Shown: in pieces, positions 8,211-21,422 of the stretch
Numbering within the stretch: the first letter of the stretch is position 1
Layout: every line of letters starts with the position of its first letter
Assembly (NCBI RefSeq): GCF_017114825.1
Contig: NZ_JADEVO010000010.1
Span: 1-64,000, forward strand
DNA length: 64,000 nt
Direction: 5' to 3'
DNA from: Pseudomonas gregormendelii
Lineage (GTDB): Bacteria > Pseudomonadota > Gammaproteobacteria > Pseudomonadales > Pseudomonadaceae
The notes under the pieces: generated by a model
Seen by the model: the letters and a program-made list of their open reading frames with translations, nothing else
Database searches by the model: none
What the model was told of the DNA's origin: nothing
Position numbers and translations under genes: made by a program

Positions 8211-9380
8211 ATGGCAAATCCCTACCGCGAACTGTTCAGGGCCCCAGGCAGCAGAGCCTTCGTGTTGGCCGGGATGATCGCGCGCATGCCGATTTCCATG
8301 ACCGGCATCGGATTGATCACCATGCTCTCGCAGTTACAGGGGGGCTATGGCCTGGCTGGGGCGGTGGCGGCGACTTTTGCCCTGGCCACTGCCTTTTGCG
8401 CACCACAGGTTTCCCGTCTGGTGGACCGTTTCGGCCAGCGCCGCATCCTCCCGGTGTCGGCGCTGATCGGTGGCGGCGCGCTGCTGATGGTGCTGCTCTG
8501 CACTCGACTGCAGGCCCCGCACTGGACACTGTTCCTGTTCGCGGCGCTGGCCGGTTGCATGCCCAGCATGTCGGCCATGGTGCGGGCACGCTGGACCGAG
8601 GTGTACCGCGGCAAGCCCGAGCTGCAAACCGCCTATGCACTGGAGTCGGTGCTCGATGAAGTGTGCTTTATCGTCGGGCCCCCCTTGTCGGTGGGATTAT
8701 GCGTGGTGGTCTTCCCTGAAGCCGGGCCGCTGGCGGCGTTGCTGATGTTGGCGATCGGCGTGACTGCATTTGTCCTGCAGAGGGCGACCGAACCTGCGAT
8801 TCATCCCCACGAAGCGCACCACCAGGGCTCGATCATTCGCTCCGGCGAGCTGCGGTTGCTGGTGTTGCTGATGGTTGCCATGGGCACTATTGTCGGCGTG
8901 ATCGATGTGGTCAGCGTGGCGTTTGCCCGGTATCAGGGCCAGCCGGCGACGGCGAGTATTGTGCTGTCGGTGTACGCCATCGGCTCGTGCATGGCGGGGC
9001 TCGCGTTCGGCGCACTGCGTTCGAAAGTGCCGCTGCCGCGACTGTTCCTCTACGGCGGCGTGGCGACGGCGGTGACGACCTTGCCGTTGTTGCTGGCGAC
9101 CAACATCCTCGGCCTGTCCCTGGCGGTATTCGTCGCCGGGCTGTTCTTCGCCCCGACCCTGATCGTCGCCATGGCTCTGGTTGAGCAGATCGTGCCCCCG
9201 GCGAAGCTGACCGAAGGCCTGACCTGGCTGGTCACCGGCTTGAGCATCGGCGTGGCCATTGGTGCGGCCAGTTCGGGTTGGCTGGTGGACGCATTTGGCG
9301 CACCCAGCGGGTTCTGGGTGGCGATTGCGGCTGGCGCCGTGGTGCTGGGCTCGGCCATCCAGAGCTTCCGCAAATTGTAG
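8211..9380 (+). CDS. MFS transporter
   Basis: A 389-aa integral membrane protein with about 12 hydrophobic helices. It has an MFS loop 2-3 motif (SRLVDRFGQRR) and an inter-domain loop near residue 200 rich in His. It reads towards the thioesterase and NRPS genes, so a role in precursor or siderophore export is possible. The family alone does not give a substrate. The TAG stop is formed at the edge of a REP element. Confidence 0.85.
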   Translation: MANPYRELFRAPGSRAFVLAGMIARMPISMTGIGLITMLSQLQGGYGLAGAVAATFALATAFCAPQVSRLVDRFGQRRILPVSALIGGGALLMVLLCTRLQAPHWTLFLFAALAGCMPSMSAMVRARWTEVYRGKPELQTAYALESVLDEVCFIVGPPLSVGLCVVVFPEAGPLAALLMLAIGVTAFVLQRATEPAIHPHEAHHQGSIIRSGELRLLVLLMVAMGTIVGVIDVVSVAFARYQGQPATASIVLSVYAIGSCMAGLAFGALRSKVPLPRLFLYGGVATAVTTLPLLLATNILGLSLAVFVAGLFFAPTLIVAMALVEQIVPPAKLTEGLTWLVTGLSIGVAIGAASSGWLVDAFGAPSGFWVAIAAGAVVLGSAIQSFRKL

Positions 9381-9402
9381 GCGCGAGCTTGCTCGCGATG
9401 GC
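9377..9402. repeat. Single REP element at MFS stop codon
   Basis: GTAGGCGCGAGCTTGCTCGC. The TAG of the REP is the stop codon of the MFS gene. Confidence 0.75.
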
Positions 9403-9410
9403 TAGCCGAC

Positions 9411-9434
9411 TAATTCACCGCCCGCCTCATACGT
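9411..9434 (+). promoter_or_regulatory. Candidate PvdS iron-starvation box (relaxed), thioesterase gene
   Basis: TAATT-N16-CGT, one mismatch in the -35-like half of the PvdS consensus TAAAT-N16-CGT, with correct spacing. It is 33 bp before the GTG start of the thioesterase gene. Confidence 0.6.
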
Positions 9435-9466
9435 TCTCCAACCAGACAACTATCGAGGTGAGCCCG

Positions 9467-10201
9467 GTGACCCAGCTGACATTGCTGTGCCTGCCCTATT
9501 CAGGCGCGAGCGCCATGGTTTACAGCCGCTGGCGGCGCAAGCTGCCGGAGTGGATCAAGCTGCAACCGGTGGAACTGCCGGGACGCGGTGCACGGTTTGG
9601 CGAGCCGCTGCACACCGACATGCGCCGCCTGGCGCGGCAATTGGCCGAGGAACAACTGGTCACTCTCAAGGCTCCGTATGCCTTGTTCGGCCACAGCCTC
9701 GGCGCGCTGCTGGCCTGTGAAATGGCCCATGCCTTGCGTTCGCTGGGTAGCCCGGAACCCGTAGCGCTGTTCGCTTCGGGCACCGCCGCACCGACGATGC
9801 GCGCCGACTACGACCGGGGTTTCGCCGAGCCCAAATCCGATGCCGAGCTGATTGAGCAACTGCGCAGCCTCAACGGCACCAGCGAGGAAGTCCTGGCCAA
9901 CGCAGAGTTGATGAGCCTGACCTTGCCGGTGCTGCGCGCCGACTTCCTGCTGTGCGGTCGCTTCGAACCTGTCGAGCGTGCGCCGCTCAAGTGTCCGGTG
10001 CATGTCCTCGGTGGCAAGGCCGATCGCGCCAGCACCGAACAGTTGATTGGCTGGAGCAGGGAAACCCGCGGTAGTTTCTCGGTGGACATGCTTGCCGGTG
10101 GCCATTTCTTCATCCATGAACACGAGGCCAAGGTGCTGAAAGTGATCAAGGATCAACTCGACATCCACCATCGCCGGCACGCCATCGTCGCCAGCGCCTG
10201 A
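9467..10201 (+). CDS. pvdG: Type II thioesterase of pyoverdine synthesis (PvdG-like)
   Basis: A 244-aa alpha/beta-hydrolase thioesterase that removes wrong or stalled acyl groups from NRPS carrier domains. The nucleophile motif is GHSLGALLA, the acid is in the VLGGKADR region, and the His is in GGHFFIHEH. The start is the GTG at 9467 (MTQLTLLCLPYSG), with GAGGTGAG 6-13 bases upstream. An upstream in-frame ATG at 9278 lies inside the MFS gene and is not used. A relaxed PvdS box and the downstream NRPS genes support a pyoverdine role. It could also be called a generic GrsT-type thioesterase. Confidence 0.85.
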   Translation: MTQLTLLCLPYSGASAMVYSRWRRKLPEWIKLQPVELPGRGARFGEPLHTDMRRLARQLAEEQLVTLKAPYALFGHSLGALLACEMAHALRSLGSPEPVALFASGTAAPTMRADYDRGFAEPKSDAELIEQLRSLNGTSEEVLANAELMSLTLPVLRADFLLCGRFEPVERAPLKCPVHVLGGKADRASTEQLIGWSRETRGSFSVDMLAGGHFFIHEHEAKVLKVIKDQLDIHHRRHAIVASA

Positions 10202-10213
10202 TGCAACGCCTTT

Positions 10214-10243
10214 GTGGGAGCGGGCAACCCCGCTCCCACATTT
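10214..10243 (+). terminator. Hairpin terminator after thioesterase gene
   Basis: Perfect 11-bp stem GTGGGAGCGGG / CCCGCTCCCAC with a CAAC loop, followed by ATTTTGGTTT. It is REP-like in sequence but has the shape of a terminator. Confidence 0.65.
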
Positions 10244-10286
10244 TGGTTTGCCGCGCAGCCACTTTCCGCATCAAACCTCGTCTCTC

Positions 10287-10301
10287 TGATAGTTATTCTC
10301 A
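10287..10301 (+). promoter_or_regulatory. Candidate Fur box upstream of first NRPS
   Basis: TGATAGTTATTCTCA matches 12 of 14 positions of the 7-1-7 Fur consensus TGATAAT-N-ATTATCA. It lies 5 bp before the PvdS-like box, so direct iron repression in addition to PvdS control is possible. Confidence 0.55.
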
Positions 10302-10305
10302 TTCG

Positions 10306-10329
10306 CTAATTTTTCCGGTCTGCATTCGT
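10306..10329 (+). promoter_or_regulatory. Candidate PvdS box (relaxed), NRPS operon
   Basis: CTAAT-N16-CGT with exact spacing. It is two bases off consensus in the first half and 54 bp before the NRPS start codon. Confidence 0.5.
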
Positions 10330-10383
10330 TTTATAGGGACGACGTGCCTTTGTGCTTCCCGCCACTGATCCGGATACCAAGAA

Positions 10384-13300
10384 ATGAACGCTGAAGACTC
10401 CTTGAAACTTGCTCGCCGGTTTATCGGGTTGCCCCTGGAAAAGCGCCAGATGTTCCTCGCGGCCTTGGACAAGGAAGGTGTTGATTTCGCCCGGTTCCCG
10501 ATTCCTGCCGGCGTCGAAGCCGAAGATCGCCAGGCGCTGTCCTACGCCCAGCAACGCATGTGGTTTCTCTGGCAATTGGATCCCCTCAGTGGCGCCTACA
10601 ACCTGCCGGGGGCGGTGCGTCTGAGCGGGCATTTGGACCTGGGCGCACTGGAGCAGGCCTTCGCCAGTCTGGTGGCGCGTCACGCAACCCTGCGCACCCT
10701 GTTCCAGCGCCAGGCCGATGACAGCTTGCGGCAAGTACCTGGCTCTGCGTCGCTGGCCATCGATCAGGTCGACTTCAGCCATTTATCCGCCGATGAGCGA
10801 GAACTCGCCGTCGCGAACGCCGCCGGGCAGCAGTCGCAATTACCCTTCGATCTATCCAGCGGCCCATTGCTGCGAGTCACCTTGCTCAAGCTCGCAGCAC
10901 AGGAACACGTCCTGCTGCTGACCCTGCACCACATCGTGTCCGACGGCTGGTCGATGAACGTGCTGATCGACGAATTCATCCGCTGCTACGACGCCTTTGA
11001 AGCCGGCGTACAGCCGCAACTGCCGCCATTGCCGATCCAGTACAGCGACTACGCCTTGTGGCAGCGGCGCTGGCTGGAAGCGGGCGAGCAGGCGCGGCAG
11101 CTCGCCTACTGGCAGGCGCAACTGGGCAATGAACACCCGGTGCTGGAGCTGCCCACCGACCATCCGCGCCCGGCGCTGCCCAGCCATCGCGGCACCCGTT
11201 ACGAGTTCGCCATCGACCCGCAACTGGCCGAGCAACTGCGAACCACGGCCCAGCAACACAACATCACCCTGTTCATGCTTCTGCTGGGCGCCTTTAACGC
11301 GCTGCTGCATCGCTACACCGGGCAGACCGACATCCGCGTCGGCGTGCCGATTGCCAACCGCAATCGCGCCGAGATCGAAGGCCTGATCGGCTTCTTCGTC
11401 AATACCCAGGTACTGCGCACCCAACTGGACGGTCAGACCCGGGTCGACGACTTGCTGCGCGCCATCAAGGAAACCGCCCTCGGCGCCCAGGCCCACCAGG
11501 ACCTGCCGTTCGAGCGCCTGGTCGAAGCGCTCAAGCTCGAGCGCAGCCTTAGTCACACACCGCTGTTCCAGGTGATGTACAACCACCAGCCGCAGGTCGC
11601 AGACATCTCCACCGTTAGCACTGCGTCCGGCCTGGCTCTGGGGGTGATCGAGTGGGAAGGGCGCACCACCCAGTTCGACCTGACCCTCGACACCTATGAC
11701 CTCAACAGCAATGAAACGCACGGCAAATTGCATGCTGCGCTGACCTACGCCAACGACCTGTTCGACGCCCCGACCATCGCGCGCATGGCGCAGCACTGGA
11801 CGCGTTTGCTGCAGGGCATGGTCTGCGATTGCCGGCAGCGCATCAGTGAATTGCCAATGCTGGAAACCACTGAATACCAGCGCATCGTGCATGACTGGAA
11901 TCGCGCTGACGAAGCGTTCGCGCAAGAGCTGTGCGTTCACGAACTGATTAGCCGGCAAGTCGCCGCAGACCCCGGCGCATTGGCAGTGACCTTCGCCACC
12001 CGGCAACTGACCTACGCCCAACTCGATGCCCAGGCCAATCGCCTGGCTCACAGGTTGATCGCCCTGGGCGTTGGCCCGGAAGTGCGTGTCGGCGTGGCCA
12101 TGCAACGTTCCGAGAACTTGCTGGTCGCGCTGCTCGCCGTACTCAAGAGCGGTGCCGCCTATGTGCCGCTGGACCCGGATTACCCGACCGAACGCGTCGC
12201 CTACATGCTTGAAGACAGCCGCGCCCTGGTGTTGCTGACGGAGCCATCGGTTGCGGCGACATTGGCCGTATCCACCGACACCCAAGTGCTGCTCATGGAC
12301 GATTTGCAAGTCGCCGACTACCCGACCAGCGCCCCGGTCACCCGCGTCACGCCGGACAACCTGGCCTACGTGATCTACACCTCCGGCTCCACAGGCAAAC
12401 CCAAAGGCGTCGCCATCACCCACCGCAACGTGCTGGCGCTGATCGACTGGTCGAAATCGGTCTACAGCCACGCAGATATTCAGGGCGTACTGGCGTCCAC
12501 CTCGGTGTGCTTCGACCTGTCAGTCTGGGAGCTGTTCGTGACCCTGGCCAACGGCGGCTCGCTGATCATCGCCCGTAACGCCCTGGAACTGCCGCAACTC
12601 CCGGCCCGTGATCAGGTGCGCCTGATCAACACTGTACCGTCGGCCATCAATGCCTTGCAGCGCGAGGGGCAGATTCCGTCGAGCGTGCGCATCATCAACC
12701 TCGCGGGCGAACCGCTGAAGCAAAGCCTGGTCGAGGCGCTGTACCAGCAACCGGGCGTGGAGCACGTATACGATCTGTACGGCCCGTCTGAAGACACCAC
12801 CTATTCCACCTGGACTCGCCGTGAGGCGGGTGGCCGCGCGAACATCGGCCGACCGCTCAAACACAGCGCCAGCTATCTGCTGGACGCCGACCTGCAACCC
12901 GTGCCGCAAGGGGTGTCCGCCGAGCTGTACGTGTGCGGCGCAGGCATCACCCGCGGTTACCTCGCACGCCCGGGCATGACCGCCGAAAAGTATGTGCCCA
13001 ACCCGTTCGCCAGCAACGGCGAGCGCCTGTACCGCACCGGCGACCTGACCCGCTATCAGGCCGATGGCGCGCTGCAATACGTCGGGCGCATCGACCATCA
13101 GGTTAAGGTGCGGGGCTTTCGTATCGAGCTGGGAGAAATCGAAGCGCGGCTGTTGCAACAAGAAGCCGTGCGCGAGTTGGCCGTGCTGGCGCAAGACGGT
13201 GTCAACGGGCAGCAACTGGTCGCCTACATCGTGCCCGGCGATCCGGCGCTGGTGGATGACATCGATGCGCAAGCCAACCTGCGTGAATGCCTCAAGACCG

Positions 13301-16300
13301 CGCTGCGCCAGCATCTGCCGGACTACATGGTCCCGGCGTACCTGCTGTTCCTCGCACAACTGCCGCTGACGCCCAACGGCAAGCTTGACCGCAAGGCCTT
13401 GCCGGCCGTCGATGGCTCGCAACAACAGCGCGAGCACGTAGCGCCGCGCACGGTCATGGAAAAGTCCCTCGCGGCGATCTGGCAGGACGTGCTGGCTCTC
13501 GACAGCGTCGGTCTGGAAGACAACTTCTTCGAACTGGGCGGCGACTCCATCGTTTCCATGCAAGTGGTCAGCCGCGCGCGGCAGGCCGGCATCGTGCTGA
13601 GCCCCAAGGATCTGTTCCAGCACCAGACGGTTCGCAGCCTGGCCCAGGCCGCCCGCAGCGGCGAGCGGCCGCTGATTGACCAGGGGCCGGCGAGTGGCGC
13701 GGTGGCCTTGGCGCCGGTGCAACAGGGGTTCTTCGACCAGGCGATCCCTGAGCGGCAACACTGGAACCAGTCACTGCTGCTGGTGCCGCGCGAGGCGTTG
13801 AACGTCGAGGCGCTGCAGCGTGCGCTTGAGCAATTGCTGAGCCATCACGACAGCTTGCGCCTGCGTTATGCCCAGACCGCCGAAGGCTGGCAGCAGACCT
13901 ACTCGGCAGCGACCACTGAATCGGTATTATGGCAACGTCAGGCGCAGTCGGTCGAAGCGCTCAACGCTGTGTGCGATGAAGCCCAACGCAGTCTGGATTT
14001 ACACCAAGGGCCGCTTATGCGCGCGCTGTTGGTGGCAATGGCCGATGGCACCCAGCGTTTGCTGCTGGTCATCCATCACCTGGCGGTGGACGGCGTTTCA
14101 TGGCGCGTGCTGCTGGAAGACCTGCAGCAGTTCTACAGCGGCAGCGCCAGGAAGCTGGCGAAAACCAGCACTTATCAGCGCTGGGTTGCGCGCCTGCAAG
14201 ATCATCTGCCAGCGTTTGAAAGCAGCCTGCCTTACTGGCAAAGCCAGTTGCGCGAGGCTGCGAACGATTTGCCGTGCGAGCGTCCAGCCGGGGCCCTGCA
14301 AAACCGCTTCGAACAAAAACTCGAGACCAGGCTCGACACCGAACAGACCCGCAAGCTGCTGCAACACGCACCGGCGGCGTATCGCACTCAGGTCAACGAC
14401 CTGCTGCTGACGGCGCTGGCACGGGCGGTTTGTCGCTGGAGCGGGCAGGGCAGCACGCTGGTTCAGCTCGAAGGCCATGGTCGCGAAGACCTGTTCGACA
14501 ATATCGACCTGACGCGCACAGTGGGTTGGTTCACCAGCCTGTTCCCGGTCAACCTGGTGCCGTCGCAAGACCTCGGCACGTCGATCAAATCCATCAAGGA
14601 ACAACTGCGTGCCGTGCCGGACAAAGGCCTGGGTTACGGCGCGCTGCGCTACCTCGGCGCCCAAGGGATTCGCGCAGAACTGGCGGCACTGCCGCAACCG
14701 CGCATCACCTTCAACTATCTGGGGCAGTTCGACCGCCAGTTCGACGATGCCGCGATGTTTTTGCCCTCCACTGAAGGCAGCGGTGTGGCCCAGGATCCAT
14801 CGGCGCCCCTGGGCAACTGGCTGACCGTTGAAGGCCAGGTGTACGGCGGTGAGCTGGCGCTGAGCTGGGGCTTCAGTCGCGAAATGTTCGACACGGCGAC
14901 CGTCCAGCGCCTGGCGGACGAATACGCACTTGAGCTCAACGCGCTGATCGAACACTGCTGCGGCGTTGAAGCGCCCCAGGCCACTCCCTCGGATTTCCCG
15001 CTGGCGCGCATCAGCCAGGCGCAACTCGACGGCTTGTCGATCGCGACGCTCGAAGACCTGTATCCGTTATCGCCCATGCAGCAGGGCATGCTGTTCCACA
15101 CCCTGTATGAACCGCAGGTCGGTGCCTACATCAGCCAGTTACGCCTGGACATTCGGGGCCTCGACCCGCAGCGATTCGCCCAAGCCTGGCAGGCTGCGCT
15201 AACCCGGCACGACATCCTGCGCAGCAGCTTCCATTGGCAGGGCCTCGACCGCGCGCATCAAGCGATTGTCCGTCAGGTCGCCTTGCCGCTTGAGGTGCTG
15301 GACGCGACCGACACCGATGCCCTGGCCGACGCCGAACGTGCTCAAGGTTTTGAGCTGGGCAGCGCGCCGTTGTTTCGCTTGAAACTCGTGCAGACGGGCG
15401 ACCAGGACTGGCACCTGATCTATACCAGCCACCATATTTTGATGGACGGCTGGAGCAACGCGCAGCTGCTGGCCGAAGTGATCCAGCACTACGCCGCTGG
15501 CCCTTGGAGCCCAGCAGCAGCGGGGCAAAACCGCGGGCAATACCGCGACTACCTGGGCTGGCTGCAGCAGCAGTCCGCCGTGGCGGGCGAGCACTTCTGG
15601 AAGGCTGCGTTGGCTCCCTTGCAAGCCCCAACGTTGCTGGCTGAAGCCTTGCGCCCGCCGGTGGGAGCCGAAGGTAGCGAGGACTACCGCGTTGCCCTCG
15701 ACGGCCCCGCGACCCAACGTCTGGCCGAGTTCGCCCGCCAGCAGAAGGTCACCCTCAACACCCTGCTGCAAGCCGCCTGGAGCCTGTTGTTGCAGCGTTA
15801 TACCGGCCAGGATTGCGTGGTATTCGGGGCCACGGTCGCCGGTCGTTCCGCGCCGTTGCCGGGGATCGAAGAACAGCTCGGGCTGTTTATCAACACGCTG
15901 CCGCTGGTCTGCGCGATGAAGCCTGATTGCACCGTCAGCCAATGGCTGAGTGAACTGCAAGAGATGAACCTGGCCATGCGCGAGTACGAGCATGTGCCGC
16001 TCTACGACATTCAAGGGTGGGCGGGGCAGCAGGGGGCCGCGCTGTTCGACAGCCTGCTGGTGTTCGAGAACTTCCCGGTAGCGGCAGCGCTCAAGCAAGG
16101 TGCTCCGGCCGGGTTGTCGTTCAGCAACCTGCACAACCACGAACGCACCCACTATCCATTGACCCTGGGCATCGAGCTGGGCGACGGCCTGAGCCTGGAT
16201 TTCAGCTACGACTCGGCGCGCTTCAGTGCGGCGCACATTGTTCAGATGGCCGCCAATCTGCAGCATCTGCTGGTGCAGTTTGCAGCGTTGCCGGATGCTC

Positions 16301-19300
16301 CGCTGGGCGCGCTGCAGCTGCTCGACGAGGTCGAAACCCGTGCGGCGATCGGGGCCAATCGATCATCTGCCGTCGAGCTATCCACAACACTTTTCGCCCA
16401 CCAGCAGATCGCTGCCCAGGCTGCGGCCAATCCCGACGCGCTGGCGTTGCAGATTGACGGTCAGTCCTTGAGCTACGGCGAGTTGAATGCCCAGGCCAAC
16501 GACCTGGCCCAGCGCCTGCTCGCCAACGGTGCCGGCCCAGGTACCCGTGTCGGCCTGGCGCTGCACCGTGGCCCGCAACTGATCGTCAGCCTGCTCGCCG
16601 TGCTGAAAACCGGCGCGGCCTACGTGCCACTGGACCCCCAATACCCCGTCGAACGCCTGACGTACATGATCGAAGACAGCCGCCTCGACCAACTGCTCTG
16701 CGAACCCGGCCTGCTGCAAAACATAAAAAACATCCCGCGCCTGACCCTGAACAAAACCACCACCACTGCGGCTGCAGGAGCAGAGCCGGTAGGACCAAAC
16801 CCTGTAGGAGCAAAGCTTGCTCGCGATAGCGTCATCCCGGACGCCGCAAACCTGGCCTACATCATCTACACCTCCGGCTCCACCGGCCAACCCAAAGGCG
16901 TAGCCATCACCCACGCCGCCCTCCGCGAGTTCTGCCAGACCGCCGCCGACTATTCGGGCCTGTCAGCATCAGACCGCGTGCTGCAGTTCGCCACCTTCAG
17001 CTTCGATGGCTTCGTCGAGCAGTGCTTCCCGGCGCTGTGCGTGGGCGCCGCGTTGATCATGCGCGGTGATGAGCTGTGGGACGCCGGGCGCCTGGCCGCC
17101 GAAATCGTCCGGCAGGGCGTGACCGTGGCCGACTTGCCGGCTGCGTACTGGTACCTGTTGGCCCGGGAATGCGCCAGCGGCGTCATCCGCAATCTCGGTG
17201 CTCTGCGCCAGGTGCACGTGGGCGGCGAAGCCATGTCGGTGGAAGGCCTGCGCCTGTGGCATCAAGCCGGCCTGGCTCAGGTGCGACTGCTCAACACCTA
17301 CGGCCCTACCGAAGCGACCGTGGTATCGAGCATCCAAGACTGCCGCCTGGAAGATGCCAGCGACGTGTCTGGCATCCCCATCGGTCGCGCCATCGCCGGC
17401 CGGGCGCTGTATGTGCTCGACAGTGCCGGGCACCTGCTGCCCGATGGCGGCGTGGGTGAACTGTTTATCGGCGCCCAGGCCAGCCTGGCGCAAAGCTATT
17501 TCGACCGCCCGGCGCTGACCGCCGAGCGTTTCCTGCCGGACCCGTTCGCCCGCGAACCCGGCGCCCGCCTGTACCGCAGCGGCGACCTGGCGCGCTGCAA
17601 CGCTGCCGGCAACCTGGAGTACGTCGGGCGCATCGACCATCAAGTAAAGATTCGCGGCATGCGCATCGAGATGGGCGAAATCGAAGCCTGCCTGCAAGCC
17701 CGGGATGAGGTGCGCGAAGCGGCCGTCATCGCCCAGGACGGCACGCGACTGGTGGCGTACATCGTGGCCAGCGCCGAGGTCGATTCTGCGGTTGATTACC
17801 TGAAGACACTCAAAGCGGCCTTGCGCCAGTCGTTGCCGGACTACATGGTGCCCACTGAACTGATTCTGCTGCCGGGACTGCCGCTGAACACCAACGGCAA
17901 ACTTGACCGCAAAGCGCTGCCACGGGTCGATGCCGGCGATGCGCAACGCCCATTCATAGCGCCTGGCGAAGGGTTGCAAGCGCAGTTGGCGCTGATCTGG
18001 CAGGACGTGCTGCAGGTCGAGCGCGTAGGTCGCGACGACAACTTCTTCGAACTGGGCGGGCACTCGTTGCTGGTGCTGCAGGTCATCTCCCGTGTGCGTC
18101 AGCAGTGGCGGCTCGAACTGTCGGTGAGCAGCCTGTTCAGCGCCGCGAACCTGGCACAGTTCGCCCAGCGAGTGGCGCGGGCGCAGGCCAGCGTCCAACC
18201 CGTCCTGCAGCAGGCTCCGCTCGATCAGCCGCCGGTGCTGTCATACGCCCAGCAGCGTCAATGGATCCTGTGGCAGCTGGCCCCCCAGAGCCCGGCCTAC
18301 AACATTCCCGCCGCGCTGCGCCTGAGGGGCGCACTGAACCGCGACGCCCTGCGCGAAGCCTTCGCCCAGTTACAGGCCCGTCACCAGACCCTGCGCACCA
18401 CCTTCACACAGGACGGCCAGTTGGCGCGTCCGGTGCTGCACGATGACCTGGCGTTGTGCCTGGAGCATCGCACAATCGATTCGTTGTCGGTCGACAAGGC
18501 GGTGGCTGAGGAAATTTCCCGTCCCTTCGACCTGCGCAACGGCCCGCTGTGGCGCGTACTGCTGCTGCAAGTGAGCACCGACGAACACGTGCTGGTGCTG
18601 ACCGTGCACCACATTGCCGCTGATGGCTGGTCGATGCAGGTCATGGTCGATGAGTTCAGCGCACTGTATCAGGCGGCCGCCTGCGGTAGCGAAGCCGGCC
18701 TGGCTGAGCTGGCGGTGCACTACAGCGACTACGCCCGTTGGCAGCGCGACTGGCTGGACGCGGGCGAGGGCGCACGACAACTGACCTGGTGGCGCGAGCA
18801 ACTGGCTGGCAGCCAGGCGCCGCTGGAGTTGCCAAGCGAGCTGAGCCGGCCGGCACGCCGCAGCGAGCGCGGTGCCAGTTTGATGCTGAACGTGGATCGC
18901 GACTTGCTGGCCGGTTTGCGCCAATGCGCCCAGGACCAACAGGTGACGCTGTTCATGTTGCTGCTGGCGAGCTTCCAGACGTTGCTGCATCGCCAGAGCG
19001 GGCAGTCGAGCATCAGCGTGGGAGTGCCGAGCGCCGGCCGTTCGCGTCTTGAGACCGAAGGCCTGATCGGCTTCTTCATCAACACTCAAGTGCTGCGCGC
19101 CGAGATCGACGGGCAGCAGCCATTTAGTGGCTTGTTGCAACAGGTCAAGCAGACGGCACTGGCTGCCCAGGCCCATCAGGACCTGCCGTTCGAGCAACTG
19201 GTCGATGCCTTGCAGCCGGATCGCAGCCTCACTCACAGCCCGCTGTTCCAGGTGCTGTACAACCATCAGCAGCAACTGGGCGCGAGCGTCGAGCGCACGG

Positions 19301-21422
19301 TGGCCGGCCTGCAGGTCGAGCGTCTGCACTGGTCGCAACTCACCACGCAATTCGACCTGGTGCTTGATACCCAGGAGCATGGCGAGGAACTCGATGCCAG
19401 CCTGACTTACGCCACCGATCTGTACGACCAGGCTTCGATGCAGCGACTCGCCGCGCAATGGCTGAACCTGTTGCGTGCCGTGGTCGCGGACCCGCAGCAA
19501 CGCGTCGCCGAACTGCCGCTTATTGGCCAGTCACAGCGCGACGAACTGGTGCAGCACTGGAATCCGGCGTTCCAGGCACAGCCGCTGTCGCCCACCTTGC
19601 ATCAGCTGTTCGAAGTACAGGCCCAGCTGCGCCCGAACGCCGTGGCGCTGGTCTGCGAAAGCGAACAACTGACCTACGCCGCGCTCAACGCCCAGGCCAA
19701 CCGCCTGGCGCACCACCTGCGCAAGCAAGGCGTGGGCCCCGAGGTGCGGGTCGGTATTGCGACCGAGCGGGCGATGCCACTGGTGATCGGCTTACTGGCG
19801 ATTCTCAAGGCCGGTGGCGCCTATGTGCCGCTCGATCCGCAGTACCCGGCCGAGCGTCTGAGCTACATGATCGAAGACAGCGGCATCCGGTTGCTGCTCA
19901 CGCAACAACACCTCGTCAAAGGCTTGCCAGCCCGGGATGGCGTGCGAGTCCTAAGCCTCGAATCACTGCAACTGGAGGGTTTCAGCAACGCTAACCTGCC
20001 GCCACTGGCGGCACCCGACAACCTCGCCTACGTGATCTACACCTCCGGTTCCACGGGGCGGCCAAAGGGCGCTTTGCTCAGCCATGGCAACGTCGGCCGA
20101 CTGCTCACGGCCACCGCTGGCGAGTTCAACTTCGGCCCGCACGATGTGTGGACCCTGTTCCATTCCTACGCGTTCGACTTCTCGGTATGGGAACTGTTTG
20201 GTTCACTGTGCACGGGTGGGCGCCTGGTGATTGTGCCGTATGACATCAGCCGCGATCCGCAGCAATTGCACCGCTTGCTGTGCGACGAAGGCGTGACTGT
20301 GTTGAACCAGACCCCCACGGCGTTCCGCCAGTTGCTGCCGATCGCCTGCGCCAGCCCGCGTACCCTGGCGCTACGTCAGGTGATTTTCGGCGGTGAAGCG
20401 CTGGAAGTCGCGAGCCTGCGCCCCTGGCTCGAACGGTTCGGCGACCAGCGGCCGAGCCTGGTGAATATGTACGGCATCACCGAAACCACGGTACACGTGA
20501 CCTGCCGCGCCATCCGCCTGGCCGACCTCGAAGGCAAGGCGCAAAGTCCGATCGGCCTGCCGCTTCGCGATCTGCGCTGGTACCTGCTCGACAGCCAGTT
20601 GCACCCGGTACCGGTGGGCGTGGCGGGCGAGCTGTATATCGCCGGTGCTGGCCTGGCGCGGGGTTATCACGGCCGCTTCGGCCTGACCGCCGAGCGCTTC
20701 GTGCCAAGCCCGTTCGACGCGTCACAGCGTCTGTATCGCAGTGGCGACCTGGCCCGCCAGCGCGCCGACGGCAGCATTGATTACCTGGGCCGGATCGACC
20801 AGCAAGTGAAGATCCGCGGGTTCCGCATCGAACTGGGCGAGATCGAGGCTGCATTGCTGGCCCTGCCGGGCGTGCGCCACGCGGTGTTGAGTGTGCACGC
20901 CGGTGAGGGTGGCCCGCAGCTGTGTGCCTACCTGGTGCCTGCGCAAGCCACACTCGACCCGATCGCCTGGCGCGATCAACTGCGCGCCGCGCTCAAGGTC
21001 GGCCTGCCGGACTACATGGTACCCAGTTACTGGCTGCTGCTGGACGCCTTGCCGCTGACCGGCAACGGCAAGCTTGATCGCCAGGCCCTGCCGCTGCCGG
21101 ATGCCGAGGATTGGCAACGACCGTTCGAAGCCCCTGAAGGTGAGCTCGAACAGCAACTGGCGGCGATCTGGGCCGAGGTGCTGGGCGTGGCGCAGATCGG
21201 TCGGCGCGACAACTTCTTCGAATCGGGTGGGCATTCGCTGCTCGCCGCCCAGGCCAGCGCCCGGGTGGAACTGGACCTGGGCATCGAGCTGCCGCTGCGT
21301 GCGCTGTTCGAGTCCACCGACCTTCAGGCTTATGCCGCCATGGCCGGGCAACACGCCCCGGCTGACAACGATGCACGCCTGGATGCGCTTGAGTCGCTTC
21401 TGGACGAGATGGAGATCAACTG

